Source: Simmondsia chinensis (Eukaryota > Streptophyta > Magnoliopsida > Caryophyllales > Simmondsiaceae). Taken from it: DNA of 64,000 nt. The position numbers and the translations under genes are program-made. Positions 46,113 through 57,089 of the stretch are shown piece after piece. The stretch covers positions 28,353,478 through 28,417,477 of the forward strand of contig JAGTTD010000015.1 in assembly GCA_018398585.1 (NCBI GenBank). Reading direction: 5' to 3'. How positions within the stretch are numbered: the stretch's first letter is position 1; each line of letters starts with the position of its first letter. Below the pieces are notes generated by a model, which ran no database searches, was not told the origin of the DNA, and saw nothing but the letters and a program-made list of their open reading frames with translations.

Positions 46113-46166
46113 CCCTTGAGGCACTGTGTCTGTTATTATTGTTGTGGTTGATTATTGCTGTAAATA
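46113..46166 (+). mobile_element. 5S-headed SINE copy 4, right part and TSD
   Basis: It continues the SINE body after the hAT (CCCTTGAGGCACTG), ends in a TTATTATTGTTG microsatellite, and is followed by TGATTATTGCTGTAAATA (46149-46166). This matches the left TSD at 42711-42728 except for one base. Confidence 0.72.
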
Positions 46167-47351
46167 TTAAATATTTTTCGGGTATAAATTTTTATGATCA
46201 ATTTTAAAATTAAATATTTAAAAAATTAAAAATTATATGGTAAATTACAAAAAACCTCCTGAATATTGCTTCAATAATAAAAAACTCCCCTCACAAATAA
46301 AAGGGTTATTTACATTTTAGTACCCTGACCTTTTGGGTAATTATAAAAAGGACCTTGACGTTTTGGAATTAATTAAAAGGACCCTAAGGTTTTACCAAAA
46401 TAATAAAAAGGACCCTCTCCGACAGGATGGCTTCTTGGAAAGTGAAAAAGACAAAAATGCCCTTACTTAGAACGACGTCGTTTTGGATCTGTTTCAGGTT
46501 CTTTATCAAAACGATGTCGTTCTGAGTTAAAAAATATTATTTTTTTTAATGGGTTATTTGAATTACATTAAAAAAAAAACCTTAACCGACGTCGTTTTTT
46601 AACTCAAAATTTTAAAAAAATATATTTAATTTAATTATTAGAATTAAATAAAAGAAAAAGGGTGAACGTCTTCCTCGCCTCTTCGTCTTCCTCCCATGCT
46701 CTGCTTCCCGGGTGCTCTGCTTCGCCCCTCCTGCCCCTTCGTCGCTTGTCCTCGCCTCTTCTGCTTCATCGGTTCATCTGTCTGTCCCCGCCTCTGCTTC
46801 TGCTTCCAGCCTCTTCTGCTTGAAGGTGATTTTCATTTTCGATGCTCCTTCTCTCTCTATGCATGCATGTGTCATTTAGGTTTGATGTTACACTTATTAG
46901 GTTAGTTTAACCCCAAAAATGTGGGATTTTGAAGATATGGTGGAAAATGGGTTTGTTGATAACTATTTAGGGCTATATATATGTATGTCTATCTCTATTT
47001 CATTGTTTTTTTTAGTTTTAGTTTTTTTTGTTCCTTTTATCGAAATAAATAGGTTTAATTAGGTTGTATGTCTGTATTTTGTAATTAATTTAGGGTAACG
47101 ATTTATATCTGATTTCTATGATCCCTGTTTTTGGGGGTTTTGTTAAGGTTAAACATCTAAATGCAAATCTGATTTTATGGGTTTAGGTTTGTTGGATTTC
47201 GATTAGGGTTAAATAAATAACCAATGTTGATTTTAATCTTTGATAATGCATATTAAGTATTTATTTAAACACTAAAACGATTGCTATTTTTGTAGATTTT
47301 GTTGAAGTTAAACGATGTAATTGATCTCTATTATCGTGAATTTTGTTGTAG

Positions 47352-47561
47352 ATGGATAATATGCAAAAGGTAGTGTTCCATTTCAAAGGGCATCAAATAA
47401 ACACAGAAATTGGCATTGATAGTGATATGTTTCAGATGCTTGAGTTAGATATGATGGCTAGGAGCATACTTCGTGACCGGGGAATAGAGGTTACAAATCC
47501 CCACTTTAACTATCACCCACCAAGCAGACCTCGTCAAGAAAGGCTGTCAAGGACAAGGTAA
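47352..47561 (+). CDS. Short ORF inside the MULE, possible MURA-type N-terminus
   Basis: 69 codons beginning MDNMQKVVFHFKGHQINTE, then MFQMLELDMMARSILRDRG. The opening strand pattern resembles the N-terminal domain that precedes MURA transposase in plants, but the core transposase is absent and the match is weak. An upstream GC-rich, CT-rich leader (46660-46900) and about 450 bp of intron-like sequence suggest a captured 5' exon and promoter. The ORF ends at a stop in CAAGGTAATG, where GGTAATG could be a splice donor. Confidence 0.4.
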   Translation: MDNMQKVVFHFKGHQINTEIGIDSDMFQMLELDMMARSILRDRGIEVTNPHFNYHPPSRPRQERLSRTR

Positions 47562-47816
47562 TGCTCAATCAACGAAGAAGTCATATGAAAGAAAACAAAA
47601 GGAGGGTCCAAGGAGGCCTAGAGGCCGCCCACAAAAGATGCCTACATTCAATGAAGATGATGTTTCAAGCCACACTAGATCTTTCAAATCATGTTTTATT
47701 TTGATTTTGGTTAGGTTGATGTATATAGATTTTACCTGGTGATATGTAGAAGTTTATGTACTTCATGATGATATGTAGAAGACATGGATTCATGGTTGGC
47801 ATTTTCTGGGATTCAT

Positions 47817-47988
47817 GGTTGGCATTTTTTGGGATTCAATTTGAAATTGAGTCCGACATTTGATTTTGTGGTGTATGTAATATGTCATATTGATGTAATT
47901 AAGGTTGGCATTTTTTGGGATTCATGTTGAAGTTGGGTCCGACGTTTGATTTTGTGGTGTATGTAACATATCATATTGGTGTAATTAA
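47817..47988 (+). repeat. Tandem duplication, 2 x 86 bp, in the MULE
   Basis: Units start GGTTGGCATTTTTTGGGATT at 47817 and 47903 and share TTTGATTTTGTGGTGTATG. A few substitutions separate them. Confidence 0.75.
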
Positions 47989-48091
47989 TATGTCATATTG
48001 AATTTCTGCAGGAATCGTTATACCCTTGTGTTTATATTGATGTTGATGTGTTGTGTTTATGTCGCTGATTTAATGTCATCAGGTTGATTGA

Positions 48092-48523
48092 CTATTTGCA
48101 AGAAATGGACATATGGATCAAGGAGTTTTTGCAAATTGTATCCAAAAGATCACTTCTTCTTTTTTTCCATTTCAGTAACATGATTACAATCATACATATG
48201 GTAAACATTACTACATGTGCTGCAAATATTAATTTCACGATCTCTACATGCCTTGATTCAATTAACTTCAGCCTTATTTTCATCTCCTTCATGTCTTCTG
48301 TCATTTTTGAAATTAATTTAATCAATTCATTGTCTTTGCCTCCTCTTCCTTCTTCCACTTGAATTGAGCCTTTTTCATAATTTGAGCCACTTGACTTGCT
48401 ATCATCCCACTTGGCAAATTGTAGGCAGCTTAAGCACTTGTAGTAAGGTCGTCCTGGGTTATTTTGTGATCTTGACACTTTCCGCTGCATAATTGTTTGA
48501 CTCTTGCATCTGTAACAATACAT
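48092..48523 (-). CDS. GRF-type zinc-finger protein with C-terminal membrane segment
   Basis: 143 codons on the minus strand, opposite to the other ORF of the element. The N-terminus carries a GRF-type finger: CYRCKSQ, then NNPGRPYYKC at about 21-30, then LQFAKWDD. A charged coiled-coil segment follows (about 60-95, KMTEDMKEMKIRLKLIESR) and one hydrophobic helix (about 97-117, IFAAHVVMFTICMIVIMLL). This finger / coil / membrane layout is common in small plant GRF proteins of unknown role. It lies wholly inside the MULE, so it is most likely captured. Whether it is expressed cannot be told; a short upstream exon may be missing. Confidence 0.6.
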   Translation of the reverse strand: MYCYRCKSQTIMQRKVSRSQNNPGRPYYKCLSCLQFAKWDDSKSSGSNYEKGSIQVEEGRGGKDNELIKLISKMTEDMKEMKIRLKLIESRHVEIVKLIFAAHVVMFTICMIVIMLLKWKKRRSDLLDTICKNSLIHMSISCK

Positions 48524-48719
48524 TTGTTCATTTTTCTAATGTATTTTAGCACTCCTTGAGCTAGATGACCCTTCCATAGTTTCTTAATATTTATTTGCTA
48601 CAACCAGTAGTAAATAAAAAAAACTTAAATAAAATATTAGATATAATACTCAAAAATTAATAAAAAAAAGTTAAATAAAAAATTATAATACTCAAACAAC
48701 TTAGATGATCAAGAAAAAA

Positions 48720-48965
48720 CTAATTTTAAATTTAAAAAAAAAATATAGCAGTGGCAGGGGGGCTTACCGGTGGGGATGGGGTGGGTGGGAGAAGATCAAA
48801 ATTAATTTTAAATTTTAAAAAAATTTGGCAGCGGCGGGGGCTTACCGGTGGGGATGGAGTGGGTGGGGAAAGAAGAACAAAATTAATTTTAAAATAAAAA
48901 AAAAAATTGGCAAGGATGAGGGGAGCTTACTGGTGGGGAGGGAAGGGGTCGGTGGGGGTTGATTT
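48720..48965 (+). repeat. Three tandem units of about 80-90 bp near the MULE end
   Basis: Each unit has an AATTAATTTTAAA-type AT block, then TTGGCAGCGGCGGGG and GGGGATGGxGTGGGTGGG blocks with CTTACCGGTGG. They lie just inside the right inverted repeat. Confidence 0.7.
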
Positions 48966-49638
48966 ATTTATTTTTTATGTTAGAGATAAAATCGTCCTTT
49001 TACTGTAGCAGGAGTTAAATTTGGCCGGCCACGTCAGCACCGTTACTAGAAAATGATGCCATATTGCCGGAGAGGGTCCTTTTTATTATTTCGGTAAAAC
49101 CTCAGGGTCCTTTTAATTAATTCCAAAACGTCAGGGTTCTTTTTATAATTACCGAAAAAGGTCAGGGTACTAAAATGTAAATAACCCAAATAAAACCACT
49201 CACTAAACCCCCTAACTTTTAAATTTTTTTTATTTTGTCCCCAAATAACTTTTTTTTACCATTTTACCCCTCAATAAAAAAAAGTTATATTTTATCTCAT
49301 AATATATTTTTGAAAATTTTAAAAATATTTTTTATATTCTAAACTTATATAATATTACTATAATTAATTAAAATAATTATATTTTTATAAATATAGAAAA
49401 TTTCCTTAATTTTTTGCTAAAACATAAAATATTTAATTTTTGTCTAATAATATAAAACTCATTTCCAAAAACAAAATTAAACATTATGGGTAAAATGGTC
49501 AAAAATAAGTTGTATGGGGGTTAAGTAATAAATTTTTAAAAGTGAGAAGGTTTTATGAGTGATTTTATTTGTGAGGGGGATTTTCTGTTTTTAAGGTAAA
49601 AGACATGAAAATTTTCTATAATTTATCTAAAATTATAT

Positions 49639-50044
49639 AAAAGATCTGTATATATACATATATTTTATATAATATAAATGTGAATACTTTGCATATACGA
49701 CCTAAATGTAAAAGGTGTTAAAAAATAAAAAAGAGGTGGCATTTTTTCTACCTGTGTGTCAAATTCATGCATGAGTCATACATGAAATTTTATGTATATA
49801 TATACATGCTTTGTAAGGCATCTAAGTTTGTATTTTTATTTTCATTCCGCTGAGTATAACATGTACCTAATTTTATAACAATTATCAATTTAAATTTTAG
49901 AGAAAATTTGGTCTTGGAAAAAAGTTACCCAGTTTACAAAATTTGAAAAATATTTTAAAATTTCAAGGTATCTGAAAAATATATTATCAAACCTTAGAAT
50001 ATCTAACCAAATTTTCTCTAAATTTTAAAAAGTTTAATTACTTA
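49639..50044. other. AT-rich spacer, nothing recognised
   Basis: No coding sequence or element boundary identified. A short piece near 49900-50000 resembles the arm of the TTAGGTACC MITE family. Confidence 0.35.
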
Positions 50045-50297
50045 GGCCTCGTTTGGTTGACAAAAATTGAGTTCCTCTGAGAAGTTATATTCCCAGGATT
50101 CAGTTATTACGTTAACTTCCCATAAAGTTGCAAAATATGTTTGGTTGTCAGAGTGGGAAATAGAACTTTCTTCAGAACACTAGTTAAGAACGAAGGAATT
50201 GGTTCATGCATTCTGCCTACATCCAAACAAAGCTTAAATCCACATTTCCCATGAAATTCTACTTTTTGCGTCTACTTCCTGCATATCTAACAAAGCC
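50045..50297. mobile_element. Tourist-like MITE, TSD TTA
   Basis: Left end GGCCTCGTTTGGTTGAC; right end, reverse-complemented, GGCTTTGTTAGATATGC. TTA flanks both sides (50042-50044 and 50298-50300), the 3-bp target of PIF/Harbinger elements. 253 bp. Confidence 0.65.
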
Positions 50298-50300
50298 TTA

Positions 50301-50792
50301 ATTTAATTTTTACTGGAAGTCTTATTTAGTAACTTAATTTTTAATAAATGTTTTATTTAGTCACTGAAATGTTTTAAAATAAATAAATTGAATATACAAG
50401 TAAAATTTATAAATTTTTTCATTTAACATCAAATAAAAACTTATTTGATTACCAAAGTAAACTAAAAATTATAAGATTTATCACCCAAGTTAAAAATAAC
50501 AAACTTAATTATATTTTTTGACTTATTTATTTCATTGGTCCTCATCTTTTTCGCAGTAGTCATTCATGTTTTATTTTGCAACTAAATCGATTTTGATTAA
50601 TGATATTTGGTAAAAATTAAAAAATGATGAGCCGATATTTGCGTAAAATAAATTATAAGAAAATAGTTAAAACTGTGAATTTTAACAAATTAATATCAAG
50701 GAATGATTTGTGAATTAAAAATGATGAAGACCAATTTCGTTACAAATAAACCATTTTAAATATTACATTAGTTCTCATTTTTCTAACTTTTT
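50301..50792. other. AT-rich spacer before copia-3
   Basis: No feature recognised up to the copia-3 TSD. Confidence 0.35.
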
Positions 50793-50797
50793 TTAGG

Positions 50798-53700
50798 TGT
50801 GAGAATGAGAGTTAGAGAGCATACCCAATAGGATTGCTGAGGCATATATTTATAGTAATAAGAGAATGAATAAATACAGAATATTATCAGAATAATATCG
50901 GCATAATATCAATATAATAATATCTCTAATACGCCCCTTCAATCTGTGCGAGGGGGACCAACGTGCAAATTGGCTTTATGGTAGCGGAAGCAATCAGTAG
51001 CCAACCCTTTGGTGAATATGTCAGCAACCTGTTTGGTGGTAGGTGTGTATCAAACCTGGATATCACCCTTAACAACCTTCTCACGAACATAGTAAAAATC
51101 AACATCCATGTGCTTGCTGCGATAATTGGAAATAGGATTGGCAGCCAAATAGGTAGCAGAGACATTATCATAGTACACAACTATCGGGCCAGAGTGGCGT
51201 AATCCTAAATCACGCATGAGATATCGAATCCAATCACATTCAGCGACAACCTTGGCGACAGCTTGATATTCAGACTCGGTAGGGGACTTGGCAACTGTAG
51301 GCTGCTTCTTTGCACGCCAGGAAATGAGATTGGGACCCAGGAACAAGGCAAAATCAGTAGTGGAGCGACGAGTGTCAGGACAGTTACCCCAGTCAGCATT
51401 AGCATATGTTGTAACAGATGTGCAGGAGTCTGGAGCTATGGTGAGACCATGATCAGGCGTGTGCTTAAGGTATCGTAGGATGCGATTAACCATCTGCCAA
51501 TGGGAGGTAGTGGAAACGTGCATGAACTGAGATACATGATTAATCACGCATGCAATGTAAGGACGGGTCATGGTGAGGTACTGGAGAGCACCCACCGCAC
51601 TACGGAACTCGGTCGGATCAAGTAGGAGAGACCCATCAGCCACAGATGGTTGTGCCCGAGCTAGTAAGGGAGTTTGTACAGGTTTAGCCTCAAGCATGTC
51701 ATGCTTGCCTAGTAGGTCAAGGGTATACTTATGTTGGGAGAGGAAAAGGCCATGTCTGGTTTGTTTGGTCTCGATGCCAAGAAAGTAATGAAGCGGACCA
51801 AGATTTTTCATGGAAAACTGAGTGAAGAGAGAAGCAGTGAGGCTTGTGAGTAAGGTGGAGTCAGGACCTGTAAGTATAATGTCATCCACATACAAGAGGG
51901 AGGCACACAATGCAGTAGAAACCCAGACTATAGAGGAAGGTGCTAAACTTATGAAACCAAGCTCGAGGTGCCTGTTTGAGGGGATACAAGGCCTTACGCA
52001 GGCGGCATACATGTGTAGGATATTTCAGGTGTATTAATCCGGAGGGTTGACACATGTATACCTCTTCATTTAGAAAACCATGTAAAAATGCGTTTTTAAC
52101 ATCCAGTTGGCGAATGGGCCACTTGTTAGTAACAGCAAGGGCAAGTATGAACCTGATGGTTGGGGTTTTAACAACAGGGCTAAAAGTTTCAAAATAGTCA
52201 AGGCCCTTATGCTGGTGAAAGCCCTGCGCTACAAGACGGGCCTTAAACCGATCAATAGACCTATCAAGTTTATACTTGACTTTGTACTTTCAAGTACTAC
52301 CGACCACGTTTTGAGAAGAGGACGCAGGGACGAGGTCCCACGTCTGTTTTGAATTAGGACGTTGAACTCCTCGGCCATGGCTTCCTACCACTGAGGATTC
52401 TTAATGGCCTGGGAGAAGCATGTAGGCTCCTAAACTACAGCCACAGAACTAAGTGACAATATGTGTTTGGCCTTAACGTATCCCATCTTTAAGGCGGGTA
52501 CGCATGGGATGAACATTAGAGGTGTCCAGAGCACCAGTAGATGGGGGAGAAAACCCGGATGGACCGTCCAAAGAGGAGCCCATAGGGTCGTTGGGAGGAG
52601 CCGAGCGAGGGTTGCCGGGGTTGTGGACGTCACCCACCCCAACCGTGGGGACCACGATAGGGGAAGCGAGTGAAGAAACCAAAGGGGAGGGAAGGGTGGG
52701 AGCCACCGATGGGGGAGGCGACAGAAGTAATATTGCAGCCAGCACACTCGGGTTTGGTGCAGCTGCACTGGTTGTGGCCATGCGGTGAGCGTGAATGAGG
52801 AGAGGACATGGTAGAGGGACATCAACTGTGGCTAGGCTCGGCGGCGCAGGCATACTAGAGGCTAAGCCAGGATAAGGAAATAAATGCTCAACAAAATGCA
52901 CATGACGACTAGTATAGACTCGACCAGTAGTGGTGTCCAAGCAACGGTAACCCTTGTAACGTCGTGCATACCCAATAAATACGCATGGGGTAGATCGTGG
53001 GGCCAATTTATGAGGAGTACGGGATGTGATTTTAGGATAACAAGCACACCCAAAGACCCAAAAAAAATTGTAGTCTGGCGCCTTTTTAAATAGCTTTTCA
53101 AAAGGGGAAAGGTTTTGTAAATTCGGTGTAGGCAACCTATTTATAATATAACAAGCAGTGCATGCAGTATCAGCCAAAAATTTAGGAGGAAGACGCACTT
53201 GAAAAAGTAGGGTCCGTACCATTTCACTTAAATGTTGATATTTGTGTTCCGCCACCCCATTTTGCTGTGGGGTATCAGGACAGGAGAGGCAGAGGTGAAT
53301 GCCGTGGGTCCGACAAAGGGTGGCCATGGGCCGGTTGTCAACCTCACGGCCTCCATCACTTTGAAAATATTTTATCTAGAGGTTAAACTGATTTTCAACC
53401 AAGGCCTTAAAGTCAGAAAAGATGGAGTACACTTCGTCCTTCCTTTGCATCGGATAGAGCCATGTGAATCTAGTGAAGTCATCAATAAATAAGACATAGT
53501 AGCGAAAAGCAGAATCAGACACAATAGGCGACTGCCAAACATCCGAGTGAATTAATTGCAAAGGTAAAGTAGTATCATGTAACACCCGCGAAAAAGGTAA
53601 ACAACGCGATTTTCCTAAACTACATGCAGAACAATGCATTATTGAGCTAGTACAAGAAATAGAAGGAATTAAAGAGCGAGTACGTAAAGTATGTAAGACA

Positions 53701-55824
53701 GAGTTTCCTAAATGACCTCAGTGCCTATGCCATAGTTCAGCCGTGACTGTCCGTGCAACAACTCCAGTAGGGTGTGGAGAAAACCCATATAAGGGGCCTT
53801 CACGGCGAATCCTGAGGAGTGGCGTCCTTGTAGCCTTGTCCTTGACAACAAAAAGAGGAAGAATCAAACTCAACAATGCAGTCATTATCATGACACAACT
53901 GTTTAATAGATAATAAGTTGTATGCGAGATCAGGAACCAACATAACATTAGGAAGCAAAAGGTCACGGGTGTTAGTACGAATTTTTGAAGAACCAACATG
54001 AGTGACCGGTAATAAGGACCCATTGCCAACTTGTATCGATTTTGAACCACGATAAACAGTGTGTTGAGTTAAAATACTGGAGTTTGAAGTCATATGGTTA
54101 GACGCCCCAGAGTCTGGGTACCACGTAGGATCAGCCTGATCAGTGACAGACATGGATGATAGAGATTGAAAGAGATCCGAGTTGACATAGCGGTGAGGGT
54201 AAAGAGAGGCAGCATGACCAGTTTGGTGACAAATCTGACAAACTGAAGGACCAACACCGAGTATACAATCATGAGGCGGACGAGGAGGCATACCTGCAGA
54301 GCGACCCCAGTTCTGAGGATACGGAGGAGGAGCGCCAGTGAAAGCCATACTTGTACCCGGAGACTGTTGAGGCGATTGACCGTACTGTCCACGGCCCCAG
54401 AGTTCCATTACGATTGTTGTTGTTGCGTCCACGATTCTTGCGACCACGCCCTCCGCGACCCCAACCAGAGCCCGAGGAGTCTGACGGTGCACCGTTGGCG
54501 GCAAGGGCATGACCATGACCTATGGAAGAGCGAGCATGAATGCGAGAAAGAGCAGCTTCCTCTTCTAACAATGCAGTCTTAAGTTGTTCAAATGAGAGAT
54601 CACGAGATGACTGGTGAGTGAATGCATTAAACGCAACATACTTCGGGGGTAGGCCGAACAAGGCGTAATGGAGGAGCTCACGGTTCGAAATCGGTGAATC
54701 TATGGCTGCTAGGTCATCAGCTATGGTCTTAAGTTTAGTGAGGTAAGCGGTCATGGTTTTATTTTCTTTACGTAGAGTGACAAGTTGGGAGCGGAGGTCA
54801 AATTCCTTAACAAGGGAATGATCAAGAAACCGTTTGGCTAGGGCATTCCACATATCACGAGAGGTGGGATGATGAATGACATCGTTAAGGACAGGGCGGG
54901 CTAGGGAAGCAGACAGGCATGCCCTAATGCTTTGGTCAATGCAAGACCAGGTTATGGCATCAGGATTAGAGATATATTGGCTTGTAGGTGTAGGGATTTG
55001 ATAGGGGGGGACAAGAGTTTGAGCCATCGAAGAAACCCATGAGTCGATGGGCGTGAAGAACCATAGATACCTGTTCCTGCTAGGTAGTATAATTGGTGGG
55101 GGTTTCTAGTTTAATGGTTACTAGATTGGTTATAGAAGAGGGGGGAAGAGGGCTCATGTGGGGAGGGAGAGCCGTGAGAGACAGCATCCCGACCACGAGA
55201 GGGGTAGGGTAATTTGATAAATTTAGCGAGGAGAAGGGAAGATCGAGATTATACTCGGATGAGAAATTACCGTGATTTGAAGAGGATGTAACCGGAGGAT
55301 GAGGAACCGAGACCCCATGAGTGAACCCAGAGGAAGAAGGGATGTACGTGGGCATGGCGTGCGTCACCGGCTGCGACGACACCGACTGGGAAACAAGTGC
55401 CGGAGGGAGGCAGGAGGCAGCAGCAGGGACTGGGGATAGGGGAGGGAAGGCCTAGGGATTGGAGAGAGAGGGAGGAGAGGGTGGTGCAGCCATAGTTTGG
55501 CGGGTCGGGTACCGGAGACACCATAAGCACGGCTGCAAGGGGAAGATCGGAGACGAGAGAAGGCGGGCAGCAGTAGTGGTGGCAGCGGCTGGGCGTGGGT
55601 GGCGGCAGGGGTCGGGTATTAGGATTTCTTGAGAGGAGAAGATATATATATATTTTGTTTAGGATTTGGTATGCTCTGATACCATGTGAGAATGAGAGTT
55701 AAAGAGCATACCTAATAGGGTTGCTGTTGATGAGGCATATATTTATAGTAATAAGAGAAGGAATAAATGTAGAATATTATCAAAATAATATCAGCATAAT
55801 ATCAATATAATAATATCCCTAATA
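50798..55824 (-). mobile_element. Complete but decayed copia element (copia-3)
   Basis: LTRs 50798-50931 (134 bp) and 55685-55824 (140 bp, with an extra 6 bp) both start TGTGAGAATGAGAG on the plus strand and end CTAATA. The 5-bp TSD TTAGG is perfect at 50793-50797 and 55825-55829. PBS TGGTATCAGAGCA on the minus strand at 55684-55672; purine tract TTGAAGGGGCG next to the 3' LTR. Related to copia-1. It inserted at the edge of the MITE 55829-56366. Confidence 0.93.
50932..55530 (-). pseudogene. Copia-3 gag-pol polyprotein, broken
   Basis: Minus-strand order: gag from about 55530, with SCIDQSIRACLSASLARPVL near 54930 and FGLPPKYVAFNAF near 54640. Knuckle CQICHQTGHAASLYPHRY near 54240, whose last Cys is lost. 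Protease WYPDSGASNHMTSN near 54120. Integrase linker CSACSLGKSRCLPF near 53630 and LIHSDVWQSPIV near 53550; core TPQQNGVAEHKYQ near 53260. Reverse transcriptase LLYVDDIILTG near 51880. RNase H YANADWGNCPDTRRSTTDF near 51390 and TESEYQAVA near 51270. Frameshifts and stops separate the blocks. Part of the N-terminal RT lies around 52350-52100 in broken frames. Confidence 0.9.
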
Positions 55825-55828
55825 TTAG

Positions 55829-56366
55829 GGTTATTGACATTTTAGTATCCCAACGTTTTTTAAAATAATAAAAATGATCCCGACCTTTTCGAATTATTAA
55901 AAAGGCCCTTAAATTTTTGCCGTAATAATAAAAAGGCCTCTAAGTTTTTGTCGCATTAATAAAAAGGTCCTCTCTGATGTGATGATGTTATTTTTAGTAG
56001 ACAGAGCTGAGTACAACTACATTTTTGTTAATGCTATAATAAAATGACAAGATACCCTTTAAAAACCATAATTTGAAACAAATTAAGTAAAAACAAATAA
56101 CTTCTACATAATACAACATCTTGAATTTCATTCTTATAAGGTAAAAATAAGGATATTGAAACGTATTTTAGGTCATTGTTATTCTAACATTAATAAAAAG
56201 CAATTGCCACACAGCTCTATCAATGGAAAATAGCGTCCCCATACTTGAGAGGGGCTTTTTTATTAATACGACAAAAACCTAGCGGTCTTTTTAATAATTC
56301 AAAAAGGTCGAAATCCTTTTTATTATTTTCAAAAAAAGTCAGGATAGTAAAATATAAATAAATTTT
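55829..56366. mobile_element. MULE-type MITE with about 110-bp inverted repeats
   Basis: The left arm reads GGGTTATTGACATTTTAG and AATTATTAAAAAGGCCC. The right arm, reverse-complemented, has TTTATATTTTACTATCCTG, AATTATTAAAAAGACCG and GTCGTATTAATAAAAAAGCC. The arms resemble those of the MULE at 46303-49186. Non-coding, about 540 bp. Copia-3 sits at its left edge, so a TSD cannot be read directly. Confidence 0.72.
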
Positions 56367-56394
56367 TTTTTTTTTTTATGTTCGAAGCACCTAA

Positions 56395-56803
56395 GGCCAC
56401 CCCAACCCAAGCCCTATTTTTGGCACATCATCAAAAATAGGAGTTCATCCAAAAATAGGGCTTCTCCCCTCCATTTCGAACCCTATTTTTTTAACCCATC
56501 TTTTATATTTTTTTAGTTATTTCAATAGTTAATGCTAATTATATTATTTTAATTCATTCAAGACAAAAGACGATTAAAAAATAATTAACTATATTGAGAG
56601 AACGAATTAAAATTATGAAAATTAAGATTTAAATTTTTGAAAAATAACTTAATATGAATAATTAGATAGAATAAATTACTCAAATTTAATGCATAAATTT
56701 TTTTAATATTTAAAGTATATTTTTAAATATTTATTTATTACAAAAATAAACAAAACATTAATTAAAAATAATAATAATAAAAGATTTAGGGTTGGAAGCA
56801 GCC
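56395..56803. mobile_element. Tourist-like MITE, TSD TAA
   Basis: Left end GGCCACCCCAACCC; right end, reverse-complemented, GGCTGCTTCCAACCC. TAA flanks both sides (56392-56394 and 56804-56806), the usual 3-bp target of PIF/Harbinger elements. 409 bp, AT-rich, non-coding. Confidence 0.72.
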
Positions 56804-57089
56804 TAATCTTCCTCATTTTTCATTTGTAAAAATATTTTCTCATATTTCTTTTAGTGATGAAATTGGTTTCTAATAATTTAATTTGTACCTAATGTTAGAT
56901 AAGAACCAAGTTGGTTATAAAATAAAATCAAAGGACTACTTTGGAAAAAAAAAACATGGACCAATAAAATAAATAAGTTAAAAAGTACTATTAAATTCGT
57001 GGACCAATAAAAATGTGGACTAATAAAATAAATAAGTTAAAAAATATTATAAAATTTGTTTATCTTTGACTTCAGAAATGATGTTATAA
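56804..57089. other. AT-rich spacer with a short tandem repeat
   Basis: ATAAAATAAATAAGTTAAAA occurs at about 56964 and 57020 within a partial duplication of about 55 bp. Nothing else seen. Confidence 0.4.

Larger units (their letters stand above)
46303..49186. mobile_element. Mutator-like element (MULE) carrying gene fragments
   Basis: Inverted repeats of about 130 bp. The left reads GGGTTATTTACATTTTAG and the right, reverse-complemented, reads GGTTATTTACATTTTAG; both go on to GGAATTAATTAAAAGGACCC and GGACCCTCTCCG. A perfect 9-bp TSD CAAATAAAA lies at 46294-46302 and 49187-49195, inside the arm of the outer element. No full transposase: it carries a short plus-strand exon and a minus-strand GRF zinc-finger ORF, so it looks like a non-autonomous, gene-carrying MULE. 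Confidence 0.9.
46239..49628. mobile_element. Outer MULE-type element split by a younger MULE
   Basis: The left arm (46239-46302, resuming at 49196) and the right arm (about 49530-49628) are inverted copies sharing CCCCTCACAAATAAAA and CCACTCAC / TCACTCAT. The ends are GGTAAATTAC and, reverse-complemented, AGATAAATTAT. A 10-bp TSD AAAATTATAT lies at 46229-46238 and 49629-49638. Apart from the insertion it is about 500 bp, AT-rich and non-coding. Confidence 0.78.
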
